DNA from: Gemmatimonadota bacterium
GTDB lineage: Bacteria > Gemmatimonadota > Gemmatimonadetes > Longimicrobiales > Gaopeijiaceae
Assembly (NCBI GenBank): GCA_009841165.1
Contig: VXMI01000156.1
Span: 1 to 64,000 of the forward strand
Reading direction: 5' to 3'
DNA: 64,000 nucleotides
Shown here: piece by piece, positions 7,746 through 16,608 of the stretch
Layout: the number at the start of each line of letters is the position of its first letter
Position numbering within the stretch: the first letter of the stretch is position 1
Program-made: the position numbers and the translations under genes
The notes under the pieces: generated by a model
Told to the model about the DNA's origin: nothing
Databases searched by the model: none
What the model saw: the letters and a program-made list of their open reading frames with translations, nothing else

Positions 7746-10700
7746 TCAGGGCGTCCTTTTGCGCCTCCCCGCAAGCACTGCGGACTGCATCGCCAGGAGA
7801 GCCGGGACGACCAGCATCAGGAGCACGGTGGCGATGAGTACCCCGAATCCGACCGAGGCGGCCAGCGGCACGAGGTGCTGAGCGTGGGTGCTTGTCTCGA
7901 AGACAAGCGGGGCGACGCCCACGAATGTCGTCACGGAAGTCAGCAGGATGGGCCGGAAGCGATCCTTGGCCCCGGCGACGATCGCATCGCGGGCCGGCAC
8001 CCCGGACGCCCTCAGATCGTTGATGAACTTGATCATCATCAGTGAGTCGTTGACGACCACGCCGCTCACGCCGATCAGCCCATACATCGACCAGATGCCC
8101 AGGCTCAGCCCGAGAAGCATGTGTCCGGCCACCGCCCCGATCAGACCCAGCGGGACCGCGGCGAGGATGATCAGGGGCTGCGTGTAGGAACCGAAGGGAA
8201 TCGCCATCAGCGCGTACATCACCAGGAGCGCCAGGAAGAGCGAGCGGCCCAGATCGGCGTTGGCCTGCTCCTGCTGCCTCCGTTGGCCCCCGACCGTGTA
8301 CTCGAAGAGGCCTTCCTGGGCCGAGAGGCGTTCCAGGATACCGTCCTCAAGGCTCCGGTTGACTTGCTGACCGGTCGCCAGGACCGGATCCACGTCCGCG
8401 GTCACCGTCACGGCGCGGCGCCCGTCCATCCGCTGGATGGTGGCCGCGGACCGTGCGAAGCTGGCCGACGCCACCTGGCCGAGCGGAACCTCGCCGCCGG
8501 GCGTGCGCACCAGATAGCGCTCCACATCGGCCGCTGAATTGCGCTCTTCCTCGGGCAGGCGCACATAGACGCCCATGTCCTCGCGCCCGCGCTGCACCCG
8601 GAGCGCCTCGACTCCGAAGAAGGCGGATCGGACCTGGGACGCGAAATGGCCGACCGTCAGGTTCAGCGTCCGGGACGCCGGCTGCAGCTCCAGCTGCAGT
8701 TCGCGGAAGCCTTCATCGAGGTTGCTGCGCACGTCGAAGACGCCGTCGATGCCGTTCAGTTCGGTGACGAACTCGTCCGCGATCGCGGCGAGCCGTTCGG
8801 GATCCGGATGCGAGAGGTTGAAGTGCACCGGAAGTCCGAGCGTGATCAGATTCGACGAAATCGACAGCGATCTCACGCCCGGAAGAGCGCCGACCTCTTC
8901 CCGCCAGAGCCGCTCGAAGGCGGAAGGGGCGATGTCGTGGCGTTCCCAGTCGATAAGCTTGAACTGCACGGCGCCCAGGTGGCCCTGTGCCGCCTCGACG
9001 GCGTTGCCGCCCAGCGGGTCGAAGAGTTCCGCGGGCTGGCCGACGGTCAGGGCCACGCCGACCTCAAGGGGATCCGCGTCGGCACCGCGCTCGCGCGACA
9101 GGCGCTCCACGGCGCGATGCCCCGCAGCCTCCAGCTGCGCCGCAACCTCGTACGTCCGCTCCCCGGGAGTGCCGACCGGCATCTCCAGGTTGGCGGAGAC
9201 GACTTCACCCTCGATGGGGGTGAGGAACTGGTTGGGAACCACGCCCGCGTTGACGGCCGCCAGCGTCAGCACAAGCAGTCCGGCCGCCGAAGCGAGCACG
9301 ATGGAGGGCTGGTCGACCGCCAGGCGCAGTCCCCGGTCCAGCGGACCCTCGACGACCCGCTTCAGCAGGATGTCCACCCGTCCGCGGAGGCGGGTGAGCC
9401 GGCGGGTCAGCCAGCGTTCGCGCGAGGCGTCCGGAGGGGGCAGGTGGGCCAGGTGGTTCGGAAGCACCAGAAGGGACTCCACCAGGGAGATCAGGAGTAC
9501 CGTGATCACCACCAGGGGGATCGGGCGGCCGAGTTCGCCCTGCGGGCCGGGCGCGGGAAGCAGCGCGGCGAAAGCCGTCACCGTGGTGAGCACCGAGAAG
9601 ATGACCGGCGTGCTGACCCGGCGTGTCCCCCGGATCGACGCGGCTATCCCGTGAAGCCCGCGCTCTCGTTGCGAGAAGACGCTCTCCCCAACGACGATCG
9701 CGTCGTCCACGACGATTCCCAGCGCGAGAACGAGCGCCATCAGCGAGAACATGTTGACCGAGACGCCCAGGAATTCCATGAAGAGGAAGGTCCCGATGAA
9801 CGAGACCGCCAGACCGATGGCCACCCACAGCGCCAGCCGGACCTCGAGAAAGAGAGTGAGGGCCAGGAGAACGAGCGCCAGCCCCAGCAGCGCGTTCTCG
9901 ATCATTAAGCCGAGCCTCCCCGAGACCTCCACGGAGTCGTCCTTCCAGATCTCGACTTCGACTCCAGGAGGAAGGACGGGCAGGACTTCGCTGGCGAGAT
10001 GTTCCCTGACGGCCTCCGCTATCTCGAGGACCTTCTCGTTCGACGCGCGGTAGACATCGACGCCCACCGCCCGCCGGCCGTTGTAGCGTACGCTGAGATC
10101 GGTGTCCGCGAATCCGTCCCGTACGGTCGCGATCTCTCGCAGGCGGACCGACGTGCCGTCCGGGCGGGTCAGGACGATGATGTCCTCGAAATCCCCCTGG
10201 TCGAAGTTCCTGCCCAGCGTGCGAACGAGAATCTCCTCGTCGCCGGTGGAGATCCTGCCGGCCGACAGCTCCATCGAACCCTGTCTCACCGCCAGGGCAA
10301 CGTCTTCGAGCGTGAGACCCAGCGCCCGAAGGCGGTTGACCGGTACCTCGATCGAGACCTCGTAGGGCCGGGCACCGCTGACCTCGGCCAGCGACACCTC
10401 CGGGAGAGACGAGATTCCCTCCTCGATGTCGTACGCCAATTCCTTGAGCGTGCGCTCCGGTACGTCGCCGTGGACCAGCAGGCGGATGACGTTCTGGCGG
10501 CTCGTGACCTCGCGCACCTGAGGTCGTTCCGCCTCCTCGGGGAAGGTGATGATGCGGTCGACCTCGGCCTTGACCTCGTTCATCGCGCGGTCGAGGTCGG
10601 TGCCTGACCTGAACTGCGCCACAACGGATCCGAAGCCCTCGGAAGCAGTGGCTTCCAGCCGATCCAGCCCCTCCACCCCCCGGATCTGCTCCTCGATCTT

Positions 10701-10940
10701 GCTGACGACCGATTCCTCGACTTCGCCAGGGGTCGCGCCGGGGTACACGACCATGACCTGAACACGATCCAGGGACAGGTCGGGGAGCACCTCCTGCACG
10801 AGGTTGCTCGCTGCCGCGAGGCCCGCGAGGAGCAGAAACAGCATGAGAACATTCGAAGCCACGCTGTTTCGGGCCATGAAGGCGATCGGTCCGGCGCGGC
10901 CGTTCGTCAAGTCCGGCCGATCCACCTCCTCACGGGTCAA
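7746..10940 (-). CDS. RND-family efflux permease (AcrB/MdtC/CzcA-like)
   Basis: A 1064-residue inner-membrane pump with the RND plan: a first transmembrane helix, a large periplasmic loop, then six helices including the proton-relay Asp pair in G-I-V-V-D-D-A-I-V, a second periplasmic loop, and five final helices with G-V-S-G-V-V-V-N-D-S. The Asp-Asp pair points to a hydrophobe/amphiphile rather than heavy-metal type. The chosen TTG start overlaps the ispH stop codon (TTGA), so the pump is translationally coupled to ispH. No membrane-fusion adaptor or TolC-type gene is within reach, so the partner must be encoded elsewhere. Confidence 0.93.
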   Translation of the reverse strand: MTREEVDRPDLTNGRAGPIAFMARNSVASNVLMLFLLLAGLAAASNLVQEVLPDLSLDRVQVMVVYPGATPGEVEESVVSKIEEQIRGVEGLDRLEATASEGFGSVVAQFRSGTDLDRAMNEVKAEVDRIITFPEEAERPQVREVTSRQNVIRLLVHGDVPERTLKELAYDIEEGISSLPEVSLAEVSGARPYEVSIEVPVNRLRALGLTLEDVALAVRQGSMELSAGRISTGDEEILVRTLGRNFDQGDFEDIIVLTRPDGTSVRLREIATVRDGFADTDLSVRYNGRRAVGVDVYRASNEKVLEIAEAVREHLASEVLPVLPPGVEVEIWKDDSVEVSGRLGLMIENALLGLALVLLALTLFLEVRLALWVAIGLAVSFIGTFLFMEFLGVSVNMFSLMALVLALGIVVDDAIVVGESVFSQRERGLHGIAASIRGTRRVSTPVIFSVLTTVTAFAALLPAPGPQGELGRPIPLVVITVLLISLVESLLVLPNHLAHLPPPDASRERWLTRRLTRLRGRVDILLKRVVEGPLDRGLRLAVDQPSIVLASAAGLLVLTLAAVNAGVVPNQFLTPIEGEVVSANLEMPVGTPGERTYEVAAQLEAAGHRAVERLSRERGADADPLEVGVALTVGQPAELFDPLGGNAVEAAQGHLGAVQFKLIDWERHDIAPSAFERLWREEVGALPGVRSLSISSNLITLGLPVHFNLSHPDPERLAAIADEFVTELNGIDGVFDVRSNLDEGFRELQLELQPASRTLNLTVGHFASQVRSAFFGVEALRVQRGREDMGVYVRLPEEERNSAADVERYLVRTPGGEVPLGQVASASFARSAATIQRMDGRRAVTVTADVDPVLATGQQVNRSLEDGILERLSAQEGLFEYTVGGQRRQQEQANADLGRSLFLALLVMYALMAIPFGSYTQPLIILAAVPLGLIGAVAGHMLLGLSLGIWSMYGLIGVSGVVVNDSLMMIKFINDLRASGVPARDAIVAGAKDRFRPILLTSVTTFVGVAPLVFETSTHAQHLVPLAASVGFGVLIATVLLMLVVPALLAMQSAVLAGRRKRTP

Positions 10941-12235
10941 GGGCCACCTGCTCGATTCCCGAGAGCCGGAAGCTGTACGGTACCGCGCGCGGCGTCGGCG
11001 GCGATTCCTGGTGCTTCGACCGCCGCGGCGCCGGAGAGCACGCCGCGGATCGCCAACAGACGCGCCAGCGTCTCACCGATCTTGTTGTTCGGGGTCGAGG
11101 CGCCCGCCGTTATTCCGAGTTCGAACGGTCCCTCGGGGAGCCAGTCGAGTGCAATCACCTCGGGCGCGTGCGGGTCGAGTTCCGGTTTGTGGCGCACCGC
11201 GCCCGTCTCCGTGTCGATGCACGCCGCGTCCGCAATGTGGTAGGTCACGGTGTAGTCGCGGCACATGCTGGCCAGGTGGTTGGTGTTCGACGAGTTGTAG
11301 CCGCCGACCACGATCATGACGTCCGGTGGCCGCGCCATCATCGCCTCGACCGCGTCCTGCCTCTCCTGTGTGGCCGAGCAGATGGTGTCGAAGGAGCGGA
11401 ACGACTCGCTCGTGTATTCCTCCCCGCGTCCCGCCACCATCGCCGCCCGGATTCTCGCGGCGATGGCGAGCGACTCGTTGGCGAGCATGGTGGTCTGGTT
11501 CGCCACACCGACCTTGTCGAGATCCTTCGTCGGGTCGAACCCGCGGGTGGCCTTGTCGCGGAAGTGCTTCCTGAACTCCTCCGCCGACAGGCGCTCCGAG
11601 CGGCGGGCGATGAAGTCGCACACGATCTCCGCCTCCGACATGTCGCGCACCATCAGGTACCTGCCCCCGTCGTGCCGGGTCACCTGGGACGCGGTCGCTC
11701 TGGACTCCTCGTGCGTGTACTTGCCGTGAATGACCGCGGTGAAGCCGTCGCGCGCGTACCGTTCGACCCGCTTCCACACGTTCAGCACGGAGCCGCACGT
11801 CGTGTCGACCAGAACGCATCCGACTCCGCGCAACGTGTGGAAGTCGCGCTGTGTAACCCCGAAGGCGGGGATCAGGACGACGTCGTCGGAGGTGAGATGC
11901 GAGAAGTCGAAGCTGCCGTCGTCGGATGGGTAGATGAACCGGATGCCCATCTCGCGCATCCGCTGGTTCACGTGCGGGTTGTGGATAATCTCGCCGACCA
12001 GGTAGATGCGTCGGTCGGGGAACTTACGGACGGTTTCGTACGCGTAGTCGATCGCCCGATCGACGCCGTAGCAGAAGCCGAACTCCTGAGCCAGGCGGAC
12101 CGTAATGTCGCCGAAGACGTCGGTGTATCCGCGCGCGCGGATACGATCCACCAACCGAGAGTGGTACTCGGCGTCGATCAGCGGCTGGACCTGTCTCTTG
12201 AGGCCAAAGCCCTTCCGGAAGTAGGTCTGTTCCAT
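10937..12235 (-). CDS. ispH: 4-hydroxy-3-methylbut-2-enyl diphosphate reductase (IspH)
   Basis: The last enzyme of the methylerythritol-phosphate pathway, reducing HMBPP to IPP and DMAPP with a [4Fe-4S] cluster. The three cluster cysteines are visible: F-G-F-C-Y-G-V (Cys55), D-T-T-C-G-S (Cys147) and T-I-C-S-A-T (near residue 286). So are H-G-K-x-T-H-E-E and S-S-N-T-N-H-L. At 432 residues it belongs to the long plant/cyanobacterial-type IspH group rather than the roughly 310-residue E. coli type. Its stop overlaps the start of the RND pump. A direct-repeat pair lies about 110-143 bases upstream of the start. Confidence 0.95.
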   Translation of the reverse strand: MEQTYFRKGFGLKRQVQPLIDAEYHSRLVDRIRARGYTDVFGDITVRLAQEFGFCYGVDRAIDYAYETVRKFPDRRIYLVGEIIHNPHVNQRMREMGIRFIYPSDDGSFDFSHLTSDDVVLIPAFGVTQRDFHTLRGVGCVLVDTTCGSVLNVWKRVERYARDGFTAVIHGKYTHEESRATASQVTRHDGGRYLMVRDMSEAEIVCDFIARRSERLSAEEFRKHFRDKATRGFDPTKDLDKVGVANQTTMLANESLAIAARIRAAMVAGRGEEYTSESFRSFDTICSATQERQDAVEAMMARPPDVMIVVGGYNSSNTNHLASMCRDYTVTYHIADAACIDTETGAVRHKPELDPHAPEVIALDWLPEGPFELGITAGASTPNNKIGETLARLLAIRGVLSGAAAVEAPGIAADAARGTVQLPALGNRAGGP

Positions 12236-12344
12236 GGCGCATCCGGGATGCCGACGCGAAAGGTGGCGGGGAGGGCTGCCACACCTGCAAGAGAACGCAG
12301 AGACCGCCCGCGATCAAGAGGAGAGATCAAAGGTAATCGAAAAC

Positions 12345-12378
12345 GTAATGTTGAGTTGTCATAATGTAATGTTGTGTT
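12345..12378. repeat. Two 13-bp direct repeats spaced 21 bp
   Basis: GTAATGTTGAGTT (12345-12357) and GTAATGTTGTGTT (12366-12378) differ at one base and start exactly 21 bp apart, two helical turns. They stand out as AT-rich in the divergent region between ispH and the His-rich protein gene. They look like tandem binding sites for a regulator on one DNA face; the protein is unknown. Confidence 0.5.
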
Positions 12379-12491
12379 TACGTCGTGAGTCCTTCCAGCC
12401 ACGGCCCGGTGTACTGCTTCACCATGACGGGCCGACAGGCGGCTTCCGCTGAGCTTGAAGGGTGTCGGTCGGCGTCACTACCTTTGCCGGC

Positions 12492-12851
12492 ATGTTGAGG
12501 ACACGCCACGCATTCCGGACCCGGAGGGCTGCCGCCGTTGCGCTCTTGTTGCAGCTTGCGGCGGTCTCCGGATTGTCCGCCGTCGAGGCGTCCCACAACC
12601 ATCTCGACCCGCACACCGTCCAGTGGCACGGCCAGACCGATGACCACACGGGCGATGGCCAGTCCGCCCACGCGCCGTGCGTTCTGTGCGGCCATGGGGG
12701 CACGAGCATGCTGGTCGCGAAGCGCGCCGGTGTCGCTCATCCGACGGCGGTCCACGGCGTCCGCGCTCACCTGCAGCCGAGTTGCCGCCTCGCCGGGGTT
12801 CACACCGGCTTCGCGACCCAACCCAGGGCTCCTCCAGGTCTTCCGACCTGA
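12492..12851 (+). CDS. Small His-rich exported protein, possible metal-binding (DUF2946-like)
   Basis: A protein of about 119 residues with a hydrophobic segment at residues 13-33 that looks like a signal peptide. It continues with a His/Asp-rich stretch (H-N-H-L-D-P-H, Q-W-H, D-D-H, A-H) and a C-V-L-C-G-H-G motif, all plausible metal ligands. The overall look resembles small DUF2946-type proteins found with metal transport genes; this is a guess from composition, not a firm family match. An alternative GTG start lies at 12462. It heads a co-directional block with the MerC protein and FecBCD-type ABC transporter, which supports a role in metal handling at the cell envelope. Confidence 0.5.
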   Translation: MLRTRHAFRTRRAAAVALLLQLAAVSGLSAVEASHNHLDPHTVQWHGQTDDHTGDGQSAHAPCVLCGHGGTSMLVAKRAGVAHPTAVHGVRAHLQPSCRLAGVHTGFATQPRAPPGLPT

Positions 12852-13000
12852 TCAGAGTCCCGGCCCGGACTGCGCTTCTCCAGCCGGCCGGGCCACCCTC
12901 ACCGACGCGGTCGTCGCAACGGAGGCCAAGCTCCGATTCGCGACGAGTCGTCCGGAGCTCGGGGTTCCGCTTTGGATCTCGGGCGCAGGAGACCGAAACC

Positions 13001-13423
13001 ATGAAAGACTCACTCGCGATGATATCGTCGAGGACGTACCTGGCTTCCGGGTCGCGGCTTGCGGCGTGCGCCGCGGGCTGGTGTGGCCTGCACTGCGCGA
13101 TCACACCGTTCCTGGCCGTGGCGGCGCCCGCGCTGGCGCTCTCTGAGGGTGTCGAGCGAGCCGTTTGGGTCGGGACCGTGCTGATCGGCTCGGTGATCCT
13201 GGTCATGGGCCCGGCCCGCAGGCACGCGGCATTGGTTCTCACCTTCGCGGCAGGAGCGGTCCTATGGGCAGCCTCGCTGGCCGGCTTGCTCGATCCGCTG
13301 CCCGAGAATGTGACGTCGGCCGCCGGCAGCCTGATCCTCGCCGGCGCCATGGTGCAGAGTGCCCGTGTCTGCCGGGCCGGCGCGTGCTCCGTTTGCGCCG
13401 ACGAGGAGCATGCGGATCAGTGA
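13001..13423 (+). CDS. MerC-domain membrane protein
   Basis: A 140-residue integral membrane protein with about four hydrophobic helices. The Cys pattern in the first helix region (A-A-C-A-A-G-W-C-G-L-H-C) and the C-terminal C-R-A-G-A-C-S-V-C fit MerC-type proteins. MerC moves mercuric ion in mer operons, but chromosomal relatives beside uptake systems are more often tied to zinc or other metals. There is no merR or merA here. The ABC substrate-binding gene begins inside its last codons (ATG at 13410), so the two are coupled. Confidence 0.72.
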   Translation: MKDSLAMISSRTYLASGSRLAACAAGWCGLHCAITPFLAVAAPALALSEGVERAVWVGTVLIGSVILVMGPARRHAALVLTFAAGAVLWAASLAGLLDPLPENVTSAAGSLILAGAMVQSARVCRAGACSVCADEEHADQ

Positions 13424-14624
13424 CGACGTGGGCCTTGCCCGGGCCGCTGAACAGTTTCGCCTGAGCGCCTTCGTTCTGTCTCTCGGCCTGGGCGCGTGCG
13501 GGTCGGGCGTGCCCGACGATCCGGGGATCGTCGAGGGGGAGGTGGTTGAGACACCCTTCACGCAGACCTTCAGCGTCGTGGAGCGGGACGGTTACCGCAT
13601 TGTCGACATCGAGGCGTCGGTCGTTACGTGGGGCGGATCGGCGGGCGGACCGCCGCAGCGCGCCCGCCTCGTGCTGGTCCCGCGGAGCCAGGAGCCGCCG
13701 CCACTGACGGGAGACCTGGCGGGGGCCTCGCTGATCCGCACGCCCGTCCGGCGGATCGCCGTCAACGATCATCCTCATGAAGCCATGCTGCGCGCGATCG
13801 GGGTCGAGGACCGGATCGTCGCCGTCGGCGGACACAACAGCTACGACGATGATCTGCGCCGCATGGCCCGCGCGGGCGAGATCCAGCAGATCGGCTATGG
13901 CTGGCACATGCCGCCGACGCTGGATGCGCTGGTGGCGGCACGGCCCGACGTGCTGATCGCGCGTATGGCCGACCTCACCCACACCCAGCACATGGAGCGG
14001 GTCGAGTCGCTGGGCATTCCGGTGGTGCCAACCTTCATCGATGCGGAGCCGCACTACATGGGGCGTGTTGCGTGGGTGCTGCTGATGGGTCTGCTGACCG
14101 GGAAGGAGGCTGAAGCGGATGCGTTCGTGGAGATGGTCGCTGAGGAGGTCGACCGTCTGAAGTCCCTCGCCGGGACCCAGCCGCGCCGGTCGGTCCTCTG
14201 GGCCTGGTTCAGGGGCGGGGGCAATCGCTGGGCCGTTACGCAGCGCAACGCCGACGCAGCCCTCATTCGCGACGCGAACGCGGAACTCGTGCTCGGGGCC
14301 GAGGACGATCCCGAACTCGACACCTTCTCCGACCTTTCAACGGAACGCCTCCTGCGGGACGCGACGGGCGCCGATTGCTGGATGATCCGCGACCCGCTGT
14401 CCCCGAGGTTCGACGACCGGGACGTGATGTCGCGCTTCAAGGCGTACCGGGAAGGCTGCGTGTTCTGGGAGCCGGGCAGGCGCCATCCCATGGCGGATAC
14501 GTGGGAGATATGGGAGATGGGGGAAATCCGGCCGGACTGGCGCCTGGCCGACATCGTGAAGATGGTGCATCCGGGGTTGCGCGACGGCGAGTGGCGCTAC
14601 CTCGCGCGGGAGACCTGGGAGTAG
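13410..14624 (+). CDS. ABC transporter substrate-binding lipoprotein (FecB/BtuF class)
   Basis: A 404-residue protein with a lipoprotein-type signal ending in L-G-A-C near residue 29. The periplasmic-binding domain has the class III arrangement (R-I-A-V-N-D near residue 115 and V-A-A-R-P-D-V-L-I-A). Acidic or basic pairs that contact the permease are expected but were not assigned. The group binds ferric siderophores, heme, cobalamin or related chelates. The start overlaps the MerC gene by 14 bases, and the permease starts 4 bases after its stop. The exact ligand is unknown; the His-rich and MerC neighbours favour a metal or metal chelate. Confidence 0.85.
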   Translation: MRISDDVGLARAAEQFRLSAFVLSLGLGACGSGVPDDPGIVEGEVVETPFTQTFSVVERDGYRIVDIEASVVTWGGSAGGPPQRARLVLVPRSQEPPPLTGDLAGASLIRTPVRRIAVNDHPHEAMLRAIGVEDRIVAVGGHNSYDDDLRRMARAGEIQQIGYGWHMPPTLDALVAARPDVLIARMADLTHTQHMERVESLGIPVVPTFIDAEPHYMGRVAWVLLMGLLTGKEAEADAFVEMVAEEVDRLKSLAGTQPRRSVLWAWFRGGGNRWAVTQRNADAALIRDANAELVLGAEDDPELDTFSDLSTERLLRDATGADCWMIRDPLSPRFDDRDVMSRFKAYREGCVFWEPGRRHPMADTWEIWEMGEIRPDWRLADIVKMVHPGLRDGEWRYLARETWE

Positions 14625-14628
14625 GGTC

Positions 14629-15660
14629 ATGTCGGCGCGAGTGAGCACCAGCACCGCCGTCCTCATCGCCGCGCTTGCCGCGCTCGCCCTGCTGACGCTG
14701 ACCTACGGGCAGATCGCGCTGCCGCTGGCCGACACGCTCGGCGCGCTGACGGGGACGCAGTCGACCGACCTCGCCCGCCAGATCGTGCTCGATATTCGCC
14801 TCCCCCGGGTCGCCGCCGCGATCATTGCCGGGGGTGCGCTCGGCATGGCGGGGGTGTTGATGCAGGCCCTCTTCCGGAACCCGGTTGCCGACGCATGGTC
14901 CCTCGGGCTTCTGGCGGGCGGCCAGCTGGGGGTCGCGCTCACCGTAACCGCGGCCGCGTTCGCGGGTCCCGCGGCCGTGTCGTTCCTCACCCTCTTCGAA
15001 GGCCCCAGCATCACCCTCGCGGCCGCTGTGGGCGTTGCGATCGCGGCGCTCGCCATGCTGGCGGTCGGCCGCCGCGTCGGAGCCATTACGCTGCTCGTGA
15101 TCGGCCTCATGCTCGGATTCACGTCTCAGGGCCTCACGAGCGTCCTTCTTCACTTCGCCGCCCGCGCCGGCGGCCGGATCTACGGCGGTTGGCAGGATGC
15201 GAGCTTTGCCGGCGTCGCTCCCGAGGCTCTGCCGTGGCTCGCGCTGCCGATCCTTCTTGGCGCCTGCGCCGCCGTCGCGACGGCCAAATCGCTCAGCTCA
15301 CTGCTTCTCGGCGAGACCTATGCCCGCAGCCTCGGCGTCAGAGTGACGGCGCTGAGACACGCCGTTCTTGCGGCAACCGTGCTTCTGGTGGCGCCCGTCG
15401 TGGCCTTCTGCGGCCCCGTAAGCTTCGTCGGCCTCATCGCGCCCCACTTCGCCCGGGCGCTGGCCGGCACTGCCCGGATCCTCCCACTTCTGCCGCTCGC
15501 CGCGCTCGGGGGCGCACTGCTGGCCCTTTCCGGAGACGCCATCATCCATGCGCCGTGGGAGCAGCACTTCCTGCACCTGAACGCTATCCTCGCCATCGTC
15601 GGCGCTCCGGTGGTCATCCTCATCCTGATCTTCTCGCCGGCCGTCAGGCAGTGGCGCTGA
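14629..15660 (+). CDS. ABC transporter permease, FecCD/BtuC family
   Basis: A 343-residue protein with about ten membrane segments. It has the family signatures R-L-P-R-V-A-A-A-I-I-A-G-G-A-L-G after the first helices, and G-F-V-G-L/P-H-F-A-R in the form F-V-G-L-I-A-P-H-F-A-R that docks on the ATPase. It imports a metal chelate or corrinoid together with the flanking lipoprotein and ATPase. Its stop overlaps the ATPase start (TGATG). Confidence 0.93.
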   Translation: MSARVSTSTAVLIAALAALALLTLTYGQIALPLADTLGALTGTQSTDLARQIVLDIRLPRVAAAIIAGGALGMAGVLMQALFRNPVADAWSLGLLAGGQLGVALTVTAAAFAGPAAVSFLTLFEGPSITLAAAVGVAIAALAMLAVGRRVGAITLLVIGLMLGFTSQGLTSVLLHFAARAGGRIYGGWQDASFAGVAPEALPWLALPILLGACAAVATAKSLSSLLLGETYARSLGVRVTALRHAVLAATVLLVAPVVAFCGPVSFVGLIAPHFARALAGTARILPLLPLAALGGALLALSGDAIIHAPWEQHFLHLNAILAIVGAPVVILILIFSPAVRQWR

Positions 15661-16460
15661 TGCTGGATCTGCAGTCCCTCACCGTGGGCTACCGCAACAC
15701 GCGCGGCGCGGTTCTGTCCGGTATCGACGTGTCGGCCGCTCCGGGGGACTTCGTTTGTATCCTCGGGCGCAACGGGTCCGGGAAATCGACCCTCATGCGG
15801 ACGATCGCGGGGCTGCAAGCGGCGCTCGACGGAGCGGCGCTGCTCGACGGCGAGGACATCGCTTCCATGCGTCCGGCCACGCGGGCCCGCCGGATCGCTG
15901 TTGTGCTAACAGAGCGGCAGTTTAATCCGGGCCTCCGTGTCGACGACGTGATCGCGCTCGCCCGGCAGCCCTTCACGGGCTGGCAGGGTGGGCTGGCGGA
16001 CGACGACAGAGGCGCGATCGCCGATGCGGTTGCGGTTACCGGTGTCGAGCCGTTCCTGCGCCGCTTCTTCAGCGATCTCAGCGACGGCGAGCGGCAGCGC
16101 GTGATGATCGCGCGTGCGCTCGCCCAGACCCCGCACCTCATGATCCTCGACGAGATCACGGCCTTCCTCGATCTGCCGAGCCGCGTCGAGATCATGGCAA
16201 TGCTGCGGGATCAGGCCAGGGAGAAGGAGCAGATCGTTCTGCTCTCGAGCCACGATCTGGACCTGTCGCTTCAGCTTGCGGACAGCGTCTGGCTGCTCGA
16301 CGATGCGGGCGGCTTTTCGGTCGGCACGCCGGACGAACTGAGCCGGAGCGGTGCGCTCGGCGGTGCCTTCGACAGCGGCGCGATCCGGTTCTCGCCCGAG
16401 CGTGGGCGGTTCGAGATCGGGACGGCCGAGTCGCTTGCGGGTGAGACGCCTGATTCCTAG
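15660..16460 (+). CDS. ABC transporter ATP-binding protein, FecE/BtuD family
   Basis: A 266-residue ATPase with Walker A G-R-N-G-S-G-K-S, the signature L-S-D-G-E-R-Q-R, Walker B L-M-I-L-D-E and the switch His in L-S-S-H-D-L. It powers the FecCD-type permease encoded immediately upstream; the two overlap by one base (TGATG). The D-E-I rather than D-E-P after Walker B is a common variant. The erm-like gene follows 75 bases later in the same direction. Confidence 0.93.
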   Translation: MLDLQSLTVGYRNTRGAVLSGIDVSAAPGDFVCILGRNGSGKSTLMRTIAGLQAALDGAALLDGEDIASMRPATRARRIAVVLTERQFNPGLRVDDVIALARQPFTGWQGGLADDDRGAIADAVAVTGVEPFLRRFFSDLSDGERQRVMIARALAQTPHLMILDEITAFLDLPSRVEIMAMLRDQAREKEQIVLLSSHDLDLSLQLADSVWLLDDAGGFSVGTPDELSRSGALGGAFDSGAIRFSPERGRFEIGTAESLAGETPDS

Positions 16461-16509
16461 CGTATTACCCGAAGGCTTTCGACCTTGCCCGTGCAGCGCA
16501 GGAGATACC

Positions 16510-16608
16510 ATGTCTACGTTCGTGCTGGTTCGCCGTGTCCAGGCATCGGACACCTCGGCGTGCGGACCTCTCACAGCACTTCCTGCGGAGCAGGTCGCTT
16601 GCGGCTAG
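16510..16608 (+). CDS. Possible 32-residue leader peptide ORF overlapping the erm start
   Basis: ATG at 16510 has the best Shine-Dalgarno in the area (AGGAG at 16500-16504). It opens a 32-codon frame beginning M-S-T-F-V-L-V-R-R-V that ends at 16608, overlapping the first 74 bases of the erm gene in another frame. Inducible erm genes often have leader peptides with drug-arrest motifs, and F-V-L-V is reminiscent of the I-F-V-I class. However, classic leaders lie wholly upstream. The alternative is that coupling, or a frameshift, links this start to erm. Confidence 0.3.
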   Translation: MSTFVLVRRVQASDTSACGPLTALPAEQVACG

